Assembly: GCF_947500795.1 (NCBI RefSeq)
Contig: NZ_CANMTE010000002.1
Span: forward strand, 248,001 to 312,000
Origin: an uncultured Gelidibacter sp.
GTDB lineage: Bacteria > Bacteroidota > Bacteroidia > Flavobacteriales > Flavobacteriaceae
Length of the DNA stretch: 64,000 nt
Direction: 5' to 3'
In this document: piece by piece, positions 8,100-17,961 of the stretch
Layout: the number at the start of each line of letters is the position of its first letter
Position numbering within the stretch: position 1 is the first letter of the stretch
Notes under the pieces: generated by a model
What the model saw: only the letters and a program-made list of their open reading frames with translations
Database searches by the model: none
Told to the model about the DNA's origin: nothing
Program-made: the position numbers and the translations under genes

Positions 8100-9992
8100 T
8101 TAATTAACGGTCATCACATTATTTTCTCTGTTGATATCTGCCATATACCCTCTCGGATCAATAGTTATTGAGGTTATTGCACTCTTTGGTTTTTCAATTT
8201 CAAAGGTATAATTTGGATGTGCCCAAGCCCAATTTTTCAATACTGTAGTGGTATCTTCTACTGGCTTTGCACCACGCATCATACGTAACGGAATGTTGTA
8301 GTGCGCTTTTGTACCATCCGCATAGGTCACTTCCAAATCTAAAGGCATTGGCATTAAACCAATACGCTCTAAGGTTACAGTAGTTTTATCTCCTTCTGAA
8401 TCGACAGATTTAATAGCGTAATCAATGGTGTTGGTGGTTTGTGTCCAATCCATCAAATACCAATCCAATTCTAGGCCTGAAACTTTCTCTGCAACACGGA
8501 TCACATCCATTGGTTTTGGGTGTTTAAACGCCCATTCTTTATAATAACGTTTGATGGTTTTATCAAGATTGTCTTCACCAATAATATAACCTAATTGCGA
8601 TAAAAATAAAGTCCCTTTGCTGTATGCTGAAATCGAATACGCACGGTTGTAGTTATAACGATCTGAATGTGTGGTTTGCGGTTGCTCTCTATCAGATTTT
8701 GCTAACGCGATATAGGAACGGTAAGAACCTGCAAACGGATTATCGCTGTTGGTGCCGCTAATAGCGTCTAATGCTCTATCTTGAATGTAGCTTGTAAAGC
8801 CTTCATCCATCCAAGAATGTTTGCTTTCATTGCTGGCTAATACAAATTGGAACCAGCTATGTGCCAATTCATGCGCTGTTACGCTGATTAAGCCATTTAA
8901 GGAACCTTCACCAACAATAAGCGTGCTCATGCCGTATTCCATACCGCCATCACCACCTTGAATTACAGAATATTGATCATATGGATACTCACCAATATGC
9001 GTGTTGAAATACTGCATCAACTGCTCCGTAATTGGTTGTAATTTTTTCCAATTCTCAAGATTTTCAGCTGGCATGGTGCTTTTGTATAAAAAGTGAAGCG
9101 TTGGTCCATTTTCCATTTGAAGGGTGTCATGGATATAATCCGGATCCGCAGCCCATGTAAAGTCGTGAACATTTGGTGCTTTAAAGTGCCATGTTAAAGT
9201 CTTGCCTTTTTGCTTTTTAACCTTTTCGGTTTCATACCCATGTCCTATTTCGTTAGGGTTTTGAAGGTAGCCTGTACCACCGATAATATAATTTTTATCG
9301 ATTGTAATTTTCACGTCAAAATCGCCCCAAACACCATAAAATTCCCTTGCAATATACGGGTCTGCATGCCAACCTTCATCATCATATTCAGCTAATTTAG
9401 GATACCATTGCGCCATGGACAAGGCCACACCTTCCTTACTGTTTCGACCAGCACGACGGATTTGAAGCGGCACTTGCGCATCAAAAACCATATCAAAAGT
9501 TGTCTTTTCGCCTGGTTGAATAGGTGTATTTAAAGTCACCATTAAAATAGTACCTTGCGTTTCATGCGTTACAGGTTTCCCATCTTGTAGTAAGGAGGCT
9601 ACTTTGATATATCCAATTTCATCAGGTCCTAACTTACTGATTCGACTTTCGTAAATTGGATCTGCTTTGGTGCCCAGGTTGTTCACCATACGCCCATCAG
9701 GATCTGGAATACTTTTTAAACGGGCATCCATCTCACTATCCGGTTGAAAAGCGTTAGGATACAAATGGTAAAATACCTTGTTTAAAACATCAGGAGAATT
9801 ATTGGTGTAGACCAATTTTTGCGTCCCTGAATATTTGTAGGTTTTTACATCCATATCAATGGCCATGGTATAATCTACATGTTGTTGCCAGTAATGAGGA
9901 TTCGAAGATGGTGTTGTTTCATTTTGAGAATGTCCTGTAAAAGAAGACATCATCAAAAGACAACCAAGACTTAAAGCACTAAATAATTTCAT
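8100..9992 (-). CDS. M1 family metallopeptidase (aminopeptidase N-like), secreted
   Basis: Zinc aminopeptidase of the M1 (gluzincin) family with a Sec signal peptide (residues 1-22). The zinc motif HELAH lies near residue 371 and the third ligand is the Glu of WMDEGFTSY near 394. The exopeptidase signature appears as GGMEYGMSTL rather than the usual GAMEN, which is the common form in bacterial M1 proteins of this size. The 630-residue length fits that secreted flavobacterial subfamily. It is 15 bp downstream of the subtilase gene on the same strand; the three genes from 12.5 to 8.1 kb look like one operon for extracytoplasmic hydrolases. Confidence 0.92.
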   Translation of the reverse strand: MKLFSALSLGCLLMMSSFTGHSQNETTPSSNPHYWQQHVDYTMAIDMDVKTYKYSGTQKLVYTNNSPDVLNKVFYHLYPNAFQPDSEMDARLKSIPDPDGRMVNNLGTKADPIYESRISKLGPDEIGYIKVASLLQDGKPVTHETQGTILMVTLNTPIQPGEKTTFDMVFDAQVPLQIRRAGRNSKEGVALSMAQWYPKLAEYDDEGWHADPYIAREFYGVWGDFDVKITIDKNYIIGGTGYLQNPNEIGHGYETEKVKKQKGKTLTWHFKAPNVHDFTWAADPDYIHDTLQMENGPTLHFLYKSTMPAENLENWKKLQPITEQLMQYFNTHIGEYPYDQYSVIQGGDGGMEYGMSTLIVGEGSLNGLISVTAHELAHSWFQFVLASNESKHSWMDEGFTSYIQDRALDAISGTNSDNPFAGSYRSYIALAKSDREQPQTTHSDRYNYNRAYSISAYSKGTLFLSQLGYIIGEDNLDKTIKRYYKEWAFKHPKPMDVIRVAEKVSGLELDWYLMDWTQTTNTIDYAIKSVDSEGDKTTVTLERIGLMPMPLDLEVTYADGTKAHYNIPLRMMRGAKPVEDTTTVLKNWAWAHPNYTFEIEKPKSAITSITIDPRGYMADINRENNVMTVN

Positions 9993-10007
9993 TTTTAAAC
10001 GGTTTAA

Positions 10008-11624
10008 TTAGAGGTTTTTTGCGACTTGTTCTGCTAAGATTAAAGCATTGTAAGCATTCGCAATTTTTTGTGATTTTGATAGGGCACTGAATGGTTTTAC
10101 GTTTGATGGATCGCCACCAACAATTACTTTTGTTGTTAATGCCAATCCTGAGTCTAAGATAATTTTCTTAACCTGTGGCGCAGACAATTTTGGATATTGA
10201 GAGCGTATTAACGCAGCAATACCAGCAACTGCAGGAGATGCCATAGATGTACCTCCAATAGTTTCGTAATCATTGTTAGGGAATGTAGAGTAGATTTCTC
10301 CTCCTGGAGCAAAAATATCAACATTTATTTTACCATAATTTGAAAATCCTGAGACCAATCCGGAACCGTATTTTGGATCTAAAGACCCAACACTGATAAA
10401 GTTATCGGCTACTTCAGGGCCTGTGCCAACAGCATCATTTGGGTACACATCTTTAGTATCTAAATCAGCACCTTCATTACCGGCAGCATTAACAATTAAG
10501 ACATCTTTAGAAGCTGCGTAAACAATAGCATCTCTTACCCAGTCACTATGTGGTGAGTAGTATTTACCAAAACTGGTGTTGATAACTTTGGCACCATTAT
10601 CTGCAGCATATCTGATAGCTAAAGCGACATCTTTATCATATTCATCGCCATTAGGAACGGCTCTAAGGCTCATAATTTTCACATTATTTGCAACGCCATT
10701 TCCACCTTTACCATTATTTCTTACTGCAGCTATAATACCAGCAACGTGCGTGCCGTGGCTTTCTGCAGCTTTTACAGGTTTTACATTGTTATTACCGTAG
10801 TATTTGTCATTGATATCATCAGGATTATCGCCAGTAGTACGCCCTTTAAAATCGACGTTAAGATTGTAGTTTAAACGCTCTGTAATGTCTACTAATCCTT
10901 CAGTAAGTTCTTTAGTAGCATCCTTTAACGTCTCAAATTCTAAGCTGTACACATATTTTGCAACCGCAATATATTGTTGTAATGTTTGATTGCTCGTTTT
11001 GATGGCATTGACATCTTCTTTTGTATAATTTACTTTTTTAGTTTCTTTTTCTAAAGCATCATCAGCATGTTTTATTTGTTGTAAAAACTGCTCGTAATTG
11101 GTTTTAATGCCAACATACTTGTCATATTCTGATTGACGTTCCGCTTTTGCTTCTGCATATCTTGGGTGCGAGGTGTTGCCACTTGCCAATAAACGCACAT
11201 ATTCCAACTGCTCATTATAAGCATCGCCTAAAAAATTCCAACCGTAAACATCATCTATATAGCCGTTGTTGTCATCATCTTTTCCGTTGCCAGGAATTTC
11301 TTTAGGATTCTTCCAAATAGCACCTTGTAAATCTTCATGATCAATGTCAATTCCTGAATCAATTACCGCAACTATGGTAGATGTTCCTTTTCTATTTTTG
11401 ATGATTTCATTGTACGCTTTATCAACACTCATCCCAGGGATGGTGTCACTTTTAAGATCTAAATGTGCCCAATGTTGCTTTTCAAATTCTGTTAATTCGG
11501 AAGTTTTTAAAGGAAGTGTATCAATATTTTCCATCGGTGTAGAAACAACACCTGTGGATGAGCCACAATTAAAAAGTGTAGTTGCCGCGAATGCAGCAAT
11601 AGCAAATGATTTAAATAATTTCAT
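10008..11624 (-). CDS. S8 family (subtilisin-like) peptidase, lipoprotein
   Basis: Subtilase with all three catalytic motifs: Asp in AVIDSGIDIDH near residue 88, His in ESHGTHVAGI near 290 and Ser in GGTSMASP near 460. The N-terminus has a hydrophobic segment ending in LFNC, a lipobox with Cys at residue 20, so the protein is predicted to be membrane-anchored. The distance between Asp and His is about 200 residues, far more than in subtilisin; the extra segment (about 130-275) is charged and helical and may be a coiled coil. It sits between the metallo-beta-lactamase and M1 peptidase genes with gaps of 12 and 15 bp. Confidence 0.92.
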   Translation of the reverse strand: MKLFKSFAIAAFAATTLFNCGSSTGVVSTPMENIDTLPLKTSELTEFEKQHWAHLDLKSDTIPGMSVDKAYNEIIKNRKGTSTIVAVIDSGIDIDHEDLQGAIWKNPKEIPGNGKDDDNNGYIDDVYGWNFLGDAYNEQLEYVRLLASGNTSHPRYAEAKAERQSEYDKYVGIKTNYEQFLQQIKHADDALEKETKKVNYTKEDVNAIKTSNQTLQQYIAVAKYVYSLEFETLKDATKELTEGLVDITERLNYNLNVDFKGRTTGDNPDDINDKYYGNNNVKPVKAAESHGTHVAGIIAAVRNNGKGGNGVANNVKIMSLRAVPNGDEYDKDVALAIRYAADNGAKVINTSFGKYYSPHSDWVRDAIVYAASKDVLIVNAAGNEGADLDTKDVYPNDAVGTGPEVADNFISVGSLDPKYGSGLVSGFSNYGKINVDIFAPGGEIYSTFPNNDYETIGGTSMASPAVAGIAALIRSQYPKLSAPQVKKIILDSGLALTTKVIVGGDPSNVKPFSALSKSQKIANAYNALILAEQVAKNL

Positions 11625-11636
11625 GTGATCTTTGTA

Positions 11637-12500
11637 TTAATTGGTAAAAATGTCTTGTGTAGTATAGGTTTGATCTAAGCGAACACCCTTTTCAGTGTGT
11701 TTTACGGTAATAATTTGATTATGTGCGTCATGCTCTAAAAATAAATAATAATTTTCATCTGCCGCAGTGTTCAAAAATAATTCCTTTTCGTCTAATGTTA
11801 ATAACGGACGCGTATCATAACCCATAACGAATGGTAACGGTAAATGCCCGGCAGTTGGCAATAAATCTGCCATAAAAGCGATGGTTTTATTCTTGTATTT
11901 GATGAGCGGAATCATTTGTTTATCGGTATGGCCATCGGCAAAGAAGATATCGAACCCTAGGTCAGAATTTTTGAGAAGTCTATTTTCTGGAAGTTCCGTA
12001 AACCTGAGTTGGCCACTTTCTTCCATCGGCAGAATATTTTCTTTTAAAAAGGATGCTTTTTCACGATTGTTGGGCTGCGTTGCCCAGCTCCAATGCTCTT
12101 TATTACTCCAATAATGCGCATTTTTAAAAGCAGGCTCATACCCTGTTCTATCTTTATTCCACTGAATGCTGCCACCGCAATGATCAAAATGCAGATGCGT
12201 CATAAACACATCCGTAATATCATCCCTATGAAAACCGAGTTGATTTAAAGAATTATCAATAGAATGGTTGCCCCATAAATAGTAGTATCCAAAAAACTTA
12301 TCGTTCTGCTTATTTCCCATTCCGGTATCCACTAAAATCAGACGGTTGCCATCCTCAATTAATAAACAACGGGCCGCAATATCAATCATGTTATTGGCGT
12401 CAGCAGGATTGGTGCGCTGCCAAATAGATTTGGGTACAACACCAAACATGGCACCGCCATCAAGTTTGAAATTTCCTGATTCAATCGGATATAGTTTCAT
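11637..12500 (-). CDS. MBL-fold metallohydrolase
   Basis: A 287-residue metallo-beta-lactamase-fold hydrolase. The metal-binding motif THLHFDHCGG is near residues 100-110, with DTGMG before it and further ligands in FADGHTDKQM and EHDAHNQ. No signal peptide is seen, so it is probably cytoplasmic. Overall layout resembles the quorum-quenching lactonase/arylsulfatase-like branch of the fold, but a substrate cannot be assigned. It is the first gene of the apparent operon with the subtilase and M1 peptidase, divergent from the DUF202 gene. Confidence 0.88.
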   Translation of the reverse strand: MKLYPIESGNFKLDGGAMFGVVPKSIWQRTNPADANNMIDIAARCLLIEDGNRLILVDTGMGNKQNDKFFGYYYLWGNHSIDNSLNQLGFHRDDITDVFMTHLHFDHCGGSIQWNKDRTGYEPAFKNAHYWSNKEHWSWATQPNNREKASFLKENILPMEESGQLRFTELPENRLLKNSDLGFDIFFADGHTDKQMIPLIKYKNKTIAFMADLLPTAGHLPLPFVMGYDTRPLLTLDEKELFLNTAADENYYLFLEHDAHNQIITVKHTEKGVRLDQTYTTQDIFTN

Positions 12501-12664
12501 AGTTTTGGTTTTTAACCATTATTAAACATGCAAATTACTAAAACACTTAAAATTTACAGGTTTTGCACATTGATATTGGCGGTATTTTAACATTTAATTT
12601 CGATAAGTAATCCGGAGATAATTTGAAACTTATTAAAATTAACCTAATTTTATAAAAAACTATT

Positions 12665-13018
12665 ATGAGGAAAATTGTACCAGAACCATTGCGGCTCAGA
12701 AAAATGAGGCTCTTAAAGTTTGGGCGCGATTTTAAGCCAGATCAGGAGATTATTTTAAGAGATTATCTTGCAATTGAACGTACACGCTTGGCCAATGAGC
12801 GCACTTTACTGTCTTATATTCGATCTTCGCTGTATCTTCTTTTGGGCGGTATTGCCTTTTTCCAATTAAAAAATTTTCCCGATTTTAAATATTTAGCACT
12901 CCTAGCCTTAGTTTTTAGTGCCATTTTCTTCATCATTGGCATTTATCGGTTTACGCTGTTGAAAAAGAGTTTAAAAAAGCTATACTACACTTTTGAGTCT
13001 AAAGGAAAGGATAAATAA
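12665..13018 (+). CDS. DUF202 (YidH-type) small membrane protein
   Basis: A 117-residue protein with the DUF202 pattern: an amphipathic start, then LAIERTRLANERTLLSYIRSSL (residues 38-59), then two membrane segments (about 60-75 and 80-100). Family members are inner-membrane proteins of unknown role. It is followed after 131 bp by the antiporter gene on the same strand. A TTT/AT-rich leader without a strong Shine-Dalgarno precedes the start. Confidence 0.82.
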   Translation: MRKIVPEPLRLRKMRLLKFGRDFKPDQEIILRDYLAIERTRLANERTLLSYIRSSLYLLLGGIAFFQLKNFPDFKYLALLALVFSAIFFIIGIYRFTLLKKSLKKLYYTFESKGKDK

Positions 13019-13149
13019 TTAAGTTATTTTCTGTAATTTCCTTGTTTTCAGTGCTCATTTTCGTTTTTATCAAAATTTTATGGGTGATTCATCCAAAAAA
13101 AATAACTTTACCCCTATTACAACTAGAAAAATAGTACTAAATAAAATAT

Positions 13150-15030
13150 ATGATTGAACTAGCAGGAATTGTCATACTAGGCATATTGGCGCAGTGGGTG
13201 GCTTGGAAATTAAAGATTCCGGCAATTTTACCTTTAATTTTAATTGGGCTTTTAGTCGGGCCTATTGCGGCAGAATACCTTTCTAGTGACGGATCCAAAT
13301 GGATAGAACCTATCTATAACGGCAAAAAGGGACTTTTTCCAGGCGAAAGCCTCTTTTATTTTGTATCGTTAGCCATTAGTATTATTCTTTTTGAAGGTGG
13401 CTTGACACTACGGGTTAAAGAAATTAAAAATGTAGGTCCAGTAATTTCAAAGTTGATCACTATTGGCTCTTTGGTCACCTTTTTTGGTGCCGCTGTTGCC
13501 GCGCATTTTATATTCTATCTGAGCTGGGAAATGTCTTTTCTGTTTTCAGCGTTAATCATTGTAACAGGCCCTACGGTAATCACGCCAATTTTACGTAATA
13601 TTCCTTTAAAACAAGACGTTTCAGCAGTTTTGAGATGGGAAGGCATCCTCATTGATCCAATAGGCGCTTTAGTGGCCGTTTTAGTGTTTGAATTTATAAG
13701 TGTGGATGCTGGCGGTGCGTTTACAAAAACAGCTTTTATTGAGTTCGGAAAGATTGTATTGTTCGGAAGTACGTTCGGATTTGCCTTTGCCCATGGCCTT
13801 AATTTTATCATCAATAAGAAGTTAATTCCCCACTATTTGCTCAATGTTTTTGCTTTGGCTAGTGTGTTGGGCGTTTTTGTATTGGCAGACACGTTTGCAC
13901 ATGAATCCGGGTTACTGGCTGTGGTGGTAATGGGAATGGTTTTGGGTAACTCCAATTCTCCATATTTAAAGGAATTGCTCTATTTTAAGGAGTCCTTAAG
14001 TGTGTTATTGGTATCCATCCTTTTTATCTTGTTGGCGGCCAATATCAATATGGAAGACCTTCTGCTTATTTTTAATTGGAATACCGTCATATTATTTGCC
14101 ATCGTGGTGTTTGTATTGAGACCCCTTGGCGTGTTTTTAAGCACCTTCAATTCCTCATTAGAACTTAATGAAAAGTTATTTATCAGTTGGGTTGGACCTC
14201 GCGGAATTGTGGCCGCTGGTATTGCTTCGCTATTCGGTTTAAAATTAGCTAAAAACGGCGTTCCAGACGCAGAATTTATTACACCTTTAGTGTTTATGAT
14301 TGTGTTGGGAACGGTTTTATTAAACGCCACAACGGCACGTTATGTGGCACAATGGGTGGGTGTGTTCTTGAAAAAATCCAATGGAATTTTAATTATCGGG
14401 GCTTCTAAAGCATCGCGATTAATCGGTAATTATTTGGAGGAAAACGGAAGACATGTCGTCCTAATTGATAACAATCAGAATAATATTGACAAAGCAGCAG
14501 AATTAGGTTTAGAGGCCATCAATACGAATATTTATGCGGATACTTTAGCGGATAATATTGAGCTGAATGACGTTGGATATATTATCGCCTTAACAGGAAA
14601 CTCGGACATCAACCATTTTGCAATCGACCGATTTAAAGGGGAATTTGGTGAAAATGGAGCGTTTAGACTGATAACTGCTGACGAATTAAACGATCCAAAT
14701 TACAAACCTAAACAAAGTATTTTCTTGCAAGGAGACGACTTTATTTCCTTAACTGAAACCACACGAAGATATCCTGCTATCCATGAAATTGAACTTACTG
14801 ATAAAAAGCATTTTGATACGCTAATCGACCTGAGCGGGAGAGATTATGATATTATTCCGTTGTTTTTAAAGGACGAATCCGATCAATTGCATATCATTTC
14901 CAATATTGATAAGGATTATGAAGAATTTACTGAAGGTTGGAAATTGGTGTATTTAGGGAAGCCTTATGACATTGAAAAAATTCAAAAGGAAAAAACAAAC
15001 ATGAAACAAAATGAAAAAGCTTCAAATTGA
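13150..15030 (+). CDS. Cation:proton antiporter with TrkA-N domain (CPA family)
   Basis: Inner-membrane monovalent cation/proton antiporter. About twelve membrane segments fill residues 1-400, including the charged core EGILIDPIGAL (near 170) and ISWVGPRGIVAAGIASLFGL (near 350) typical of NhaP/CPA1-type proteins. After the membrane part a Rossmann TrkA-N domain begins at about 412 (GILIIGASKASRLIGNYL, VVLIDNN), indicating nucleotide control of transport. The 626-residue length suits antiporters carrying this extra domain. The last codons lie inside the terminator hairpin. Na+ versus K+ specificity cannot be read from the sequence. Confidence 0.9.
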   Translation: MIELAGIVILGILAQWVAWKLKIPAILPLILIGLLVGPIAAEYLSSDGSKWIEPIYNGKKGLFPGESLFYFVSLAISIILFEGGLTLRVKEIKNVGPVISKLITIGSLVTFFGAAVAAHFIFYLSWEMSFLFSALIIVTGPTVITPILRNIPLKQDVSAVLRWEGILIDPIGALVAVLVFEFISVDAGGAFTKTAFIEFGKIVLFGSTFGFAFAHGLNFIINKKLIPHYLLNVFALASVLGVFVLADTFAHESGLLAVVVMGMVLGNSNSPYLKELLYFKESLSVLLVSILFILLAANINMEDLLLIFNWNTVILFAIVVFVLRPLGVFLSTFNSSLELNEKLFISWVGPRGIVAAGIASLFGLKLAKNGVPDAEFITPLVFMIVLGTVLLNATTARYVAQWVGVFLKKSNGILIIGASKASRLIGNYLEENGRHVVLIDNNQNNIDKAAELGLEAINTNIYADTLADNIELNDVGYIIALTGNSDINHFAIDRFKGEFGENGAFRLITADELNDPNYKPKQSIFLQGDDFISLTETTRRYPAIHEIELTDKKHFDTLIDLSGRDYDIIPLFLKDESDQLHIISNIDKDYEEFTEGWKLVYLGKPYDIEKIQKEKTNMKQNEKASN

Positions 15031-15046
15031 TCGTTTGAAGCTTTTT
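15014..15046 (+). terminator. Intrinsic terminator overlapping the antiporter 3' end
   Basis: A 13-bp perfect stem (AAAAAGCTTCAAA with its complement), a 7-nt loop containing part of the stop codon, and a T6 tail. The stop codon is inside the hairpin loop. Confidence 0.88.
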
Positions 15047-15092
15047 TATAATTAATTAGTCCTTTGACTATTTTAAATGTGTGCAGCGGTCT

Positions 15093-16352
15093 TTAAATGA
15101 CCGTTCCATGAGGAATTATAGCCCCTTTTCTAATTACTACTATACCATCTCTAATAACATACGTATCGGTTTCCACATCTTTGCAGGAATCGCCGTTGAT
15201 TCTTACATCATTCCCAATGCGACAATTTTTATCAATAATGGCGTTTTTTATAAAGCAACGCTCCCCTATTCCCATCGGAATTGTTGAGGTAGAGGTCACT
15301 TCTTCAAGTGTTTGATAATTGTCACTACCCATCATATAGGTGTTGATAATGGTAGAATTATGACCAATACGGGCACGAATACCAATGACGGAACGTTCAA
15401 TTTTTGCTGCATTTATAATGCAACCATCCGCTATAACTGCTCTATTAAGAGTGGTTCCACTAATTTTTGTGGTAGGTAGCATCCGCGCTCTTGTGTAAAT
15501 GCGTTTGCTACTGTTGAAAAGGTCAAATTCCGGAATTTCGTCTGTAAGACCCAAGTTGGCTTCAAAAAACGAGTCAATATTTCCAATATCGGTCCAATAG
15601 CCCTCAAACTGATAACTTAATGTTTTGTGTTTATCAATAGCCTGCGGAATGATTTCTTTACCAAAATCGTTGGTGTCAGGATTGTTCATCAGCTCTATAA
15701 GAAGGTCTCTATTAAAGATATAAATACCCATAGAAGCGAGATGATTTCGGCCTTGAGCCTTCATATCATCACTCACTTGAGAGGTCCAATCTGGTAATAA
15801 ACTAGCATCTGGTTTTTCAATAAAAGAGGTGATAATACTATTTTCATCAGTTTTTAAAATCCCGAATGAGGTGGCTTCTTTCTCTTTTACCGGTAAGGTA
15901 GCGATGGTTATTTCAGCATTACTTGCCTTATGCGCATCCAACAATTCATTAAAATCCATTTGGTACAATTGATCTCCTGATAAAATCAGGGCGTACTCAA
16001 AATCGTGATTCAAAAAGTGGTGCATATTCTGGCGGACAGCATCGGCAGTACCTTGATACCAAGTGTTGTTGGACATGGTTTGTTCAGCGGCTAAAACATC
16101 AACAAAAGCCTGACTGAAAAAACTAAAATGATAGGTGTTTTTTATATGCTTGTTCAGGGACGCGGAGTTAAATTGCGTGAGGACGAACATGCGTTTAATT
16201 TCTGAATTGATACAGTTTGAAATCGGAATATCCACCAATCTGTACTTTCCTGCAATGGGAACCGCCGGTTTTGAACGCGATTGCGTTAGCGGATATAGTC
16301 GGGAGCCTTGTCCACCACCTAAAATGATAGAAATTACACTGTCGTGGTACAT
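15093..16352 (-). CDS. glgC: Glucose-1-phosphate adenylyltransferase
   Basis: Makes ADP-glucose from glucose 1-phosphate and ATP, the first committed step of glycogen synthesis. The nucleotide-binding start GGGQGSRLYPLTQSRSKPAVPIAGKYRLVDIPISN (residues 12-46) is that of GlgC. The substrate-binding region includes GTADAVRQN (near 100) and FIEKPD. A left-handed beta-helix of hexapeptide type fills the C-terminus. The 419-residue length is usual. glgC starts 2 bp after the glgA stop codon, so glgA-glgC form an operon transcribed from the 17.8-kb side. Confidence 0.95.
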   Translation of the reverse strand: MYHDSVISIILGGGQGSRLYPLTQSRSKPAVPIAGKYRLVDIPISNCINSEIKRMFVLTQFNSASLNKHIKNTYHFSFFSQAFVDVLAAEQTMSNNTWYQGTADAVRQNMHHFLNHDFEYALILSGDQLYQMDFNELLDAHKASNAEITIATLPVKEKEATSFGILKTDENSIITSFIEKPDASLLPDWTSQVSDDMKAQGRNHLASMGIYIFNRDLLIELMNNPDTNDFGKEIIPQAIDKHKTLSYQFEGYWTDIGNIDSFFEANLGLTDEIPEFDLFNSSKRIYTRARMLPTTKISGTTLNRAVIADGCIINAAKIERSVIGIRARIGHNSTIINTYMMGSDNYQTLEEVTSTSTIPMGIGERCFIKNAIIDKNCRIGNDVRINGDSCKDVETDTYVIRDGIVVIRKGAIIPHGTVI

Positions 16353-16354
16353 AG

Positions 16355-17758
16355 TTATAGGATTAATGAATTATAGAGGTTGACGTAAGCTTGGGCAGAA
16401 CTATCCCAAGAATGGTCAATTTTCATGATCAAATTACGATTTTTTTTGAATCTGTCCGTATCGTTGTAAAAATTAATGGCTCTGTAGATGGCAAAACTGC
16501 CTTCCTGAACGGTGGCGCCATCATGTAGCACGCCAAATCCATTACTGTCAAAATCTTCAACAGTATCTTTTAAACCACCCACTTTATTAACAATGGGTAC
16601 GGTGCCGTAGCGCAAGGCATACATCTGATTTAAGCCACATGGCTCAACGCGAGACGGCATTACTAAGAAATCTGCAGCAGCATATACAATATGGGCCAAA
16701 CGTTCGTTATAGCCAATATAAGTGTTGTAAAATCCAGCATGCTCTTGTTTCAGTTGGTCCAATTGCTGTTCAACATTAGCATCTCCAGAACCCAACATCA
16801 TGATGGATAAATTTTTATGATGCAGGGCACTATTAAAAATTTCAGGTAATAAATCGGCTCCTTTTTCATCAACCAAACGTCCAATAAATGCAAATAACGG
16901 AAGCTCAGGATTGAGATTGAACTCTCTACAAAGCCACGCTTTATTCGCTTTTTTACCTGTAGCAACGGTTTTAATGGAATAATTTTTAATCAGGTCAGCA
17001 TCCGTAGCGGGATCCCAAACTTTGTCGTCTATCCCGTTTAAGATACCCACACATTTACCACTTTCCTGGCGCAATAAATCTTCCAAACCATTGGCCGCAT
17101 ATTTGAGCTCTTCCATATAATTGGGAGAAACGGTAGTTACTTTCCAAGCACATTTTATGGCCGAAGCGAGCGGATTAATAAGATGGTTCCAATCTAATAA
17201 GCCTGCTTTGGAAAAATCGAAAGGCGGAATGAGGTGTATTTTATTATGCCCAAACCAACCTTGATATTGGCCGTTGTGAATGGTCACCACCGTTGGGGTG
17301 CTGCGTAACTTGTGATACGCATAACTTTGAGACATCATAAACGGAATCAACCCTGTATGATGGTCATGGCAATGCACAAGGTCAGGTTTTTGCTCCAATT
17401 GCACCAACCAATCCAAGGTTGCTATTTGAAAGCCTAAAAAGCGCTCCGTATCATTGGAAGAATACACATAATCAGTATATAAAAGATCAGGAATATGCAC
17501 CAAATAAAGGTCATACCCTAAGATGTTATCTTCTAATGTTAGGATATCAAAATCAAAGGTTCTTCCTAAGTTAAAACGGCCTTTAAAAACTCTTTTAAAC
17601 GCATGGGAATTGGTAAATTTATTATCATAAAAGGGCATGATGACGCTACTGGTCTCGCCTATTTTATTTTGATATTTAGGAAGTGCACCAACCACGTCTC
17701 CCAAACCGCCGACTTTAGCAATAGGATAGCATTCTGCACTGATATGAAATATGGTCAT
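16355..17758 (-). CDS. glgA: Glycogen synthase (ADP-glucose type)
   Basis: Glycosyltransferase family 5 enzyme that extends alpha-1,4-glucan from ADP-glucose. The N-terminal ADP-glucose motif K-x-G-G-L is present as KVGGLGDVVGALPK (residues 15-28). The C-terminal Rossmann half contains FAFIGRLVDEKGADLL and the catalytic Glu region MPSRVEPCGLNQMYALRYGTVPIVNKVGGLKDTV. The 467-residue length fits bacterial GlgA. It is the promoter-proximal gene of the glgA-glgC pair. No branching enzyme or phosphorylase gene is in the window. Confidence 0.95.
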   Translation of the reverse strand: MTIFHISAECYPIAKVGGLGDVVGALPKYQNKIGETSSVIMPFYDNKFTNSHAFKRVFKGRFNLGRTFDFDILTLEDNILGYDLYLVHIPDLLYTDYVYSSNDTERFLGFQIATLDWLVQLEQKPDLVHCHDHHTGLIPFMMSQSYAYHKLRSTPTVVTIHNGQYQGWFGHNKIHLIPPFDFSKAGLLDWNHLINPLASAIKCAWKVTTVSPNYMEELKYAANGLEDLLRQESGKCVGILNGIDDKVWDPATDADLIKNYSIKTVATGKKANKAWLCREFNLNPELPLFAFIGRLVDEKGADLLPEIFNSALHHKNLSIMMLGSGDANVEQQLDQLKQEHAGFYNTYIGYNERLAHIVYAAADFLVMPSRVEPCGLNQMYALRYGTVPIVNKVGGLKDTVEDFDSNGFGVLHDGATVQEGSFAIYRAINFYNDTDRFKKNRNLIMKIDHSWDSSAQAYVNLYNSLIL

Positions 17759-17876
17759 TGGTTGATTTTATGAGTTGTTTAAAACTACAAAATATTTGAG
17801 CATTTAACATCCTTATAAAATAAATTAATTTTTACGAAATGGTTAAGGGTGTTGTGTTCATAACCCCACTAAAAAT

Positions 17877-17919
17877 AAACGGGCTCAATAAAAATCGATG
17901 ATTTCCATTGAGCCCGTTT
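17877..17919 (-). terminator. Intrinsic terminator after lepA
   Basis: A 13-bp stem (AAACGGGCTCAAT with its complement) with a 17-nt loop lies 42 bp beyond the lepA stop. A- and T-runs lie on both sides; the minus direction follows lepA. Confidence 0.82.
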
Positions 17920-17961
17920 TATAGTGCTGAAAGTATTTTAGCGAAAAGGACTAATCAACGA

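Noticed and set aside
12501-12664. Search for exact TAnnTTTG promoters between the MBL and DUF202 genes
   Set aside because: Only near matches with wrong spacing were found on either strand, so no promoter is reported.
13515-14330. Minus-strand ORFs of 99 and 116 codons opposite the antiporter gene
   Set aside because: Antisense to a well-supported membrane protein; composition reflects reversed hydrophobic codons.
15093-15287. Plus-strand ORF at the 3' end of glgC
   Set aside because: Antisense to the hexapeptide beta-helix region of GlgC; no independent support.
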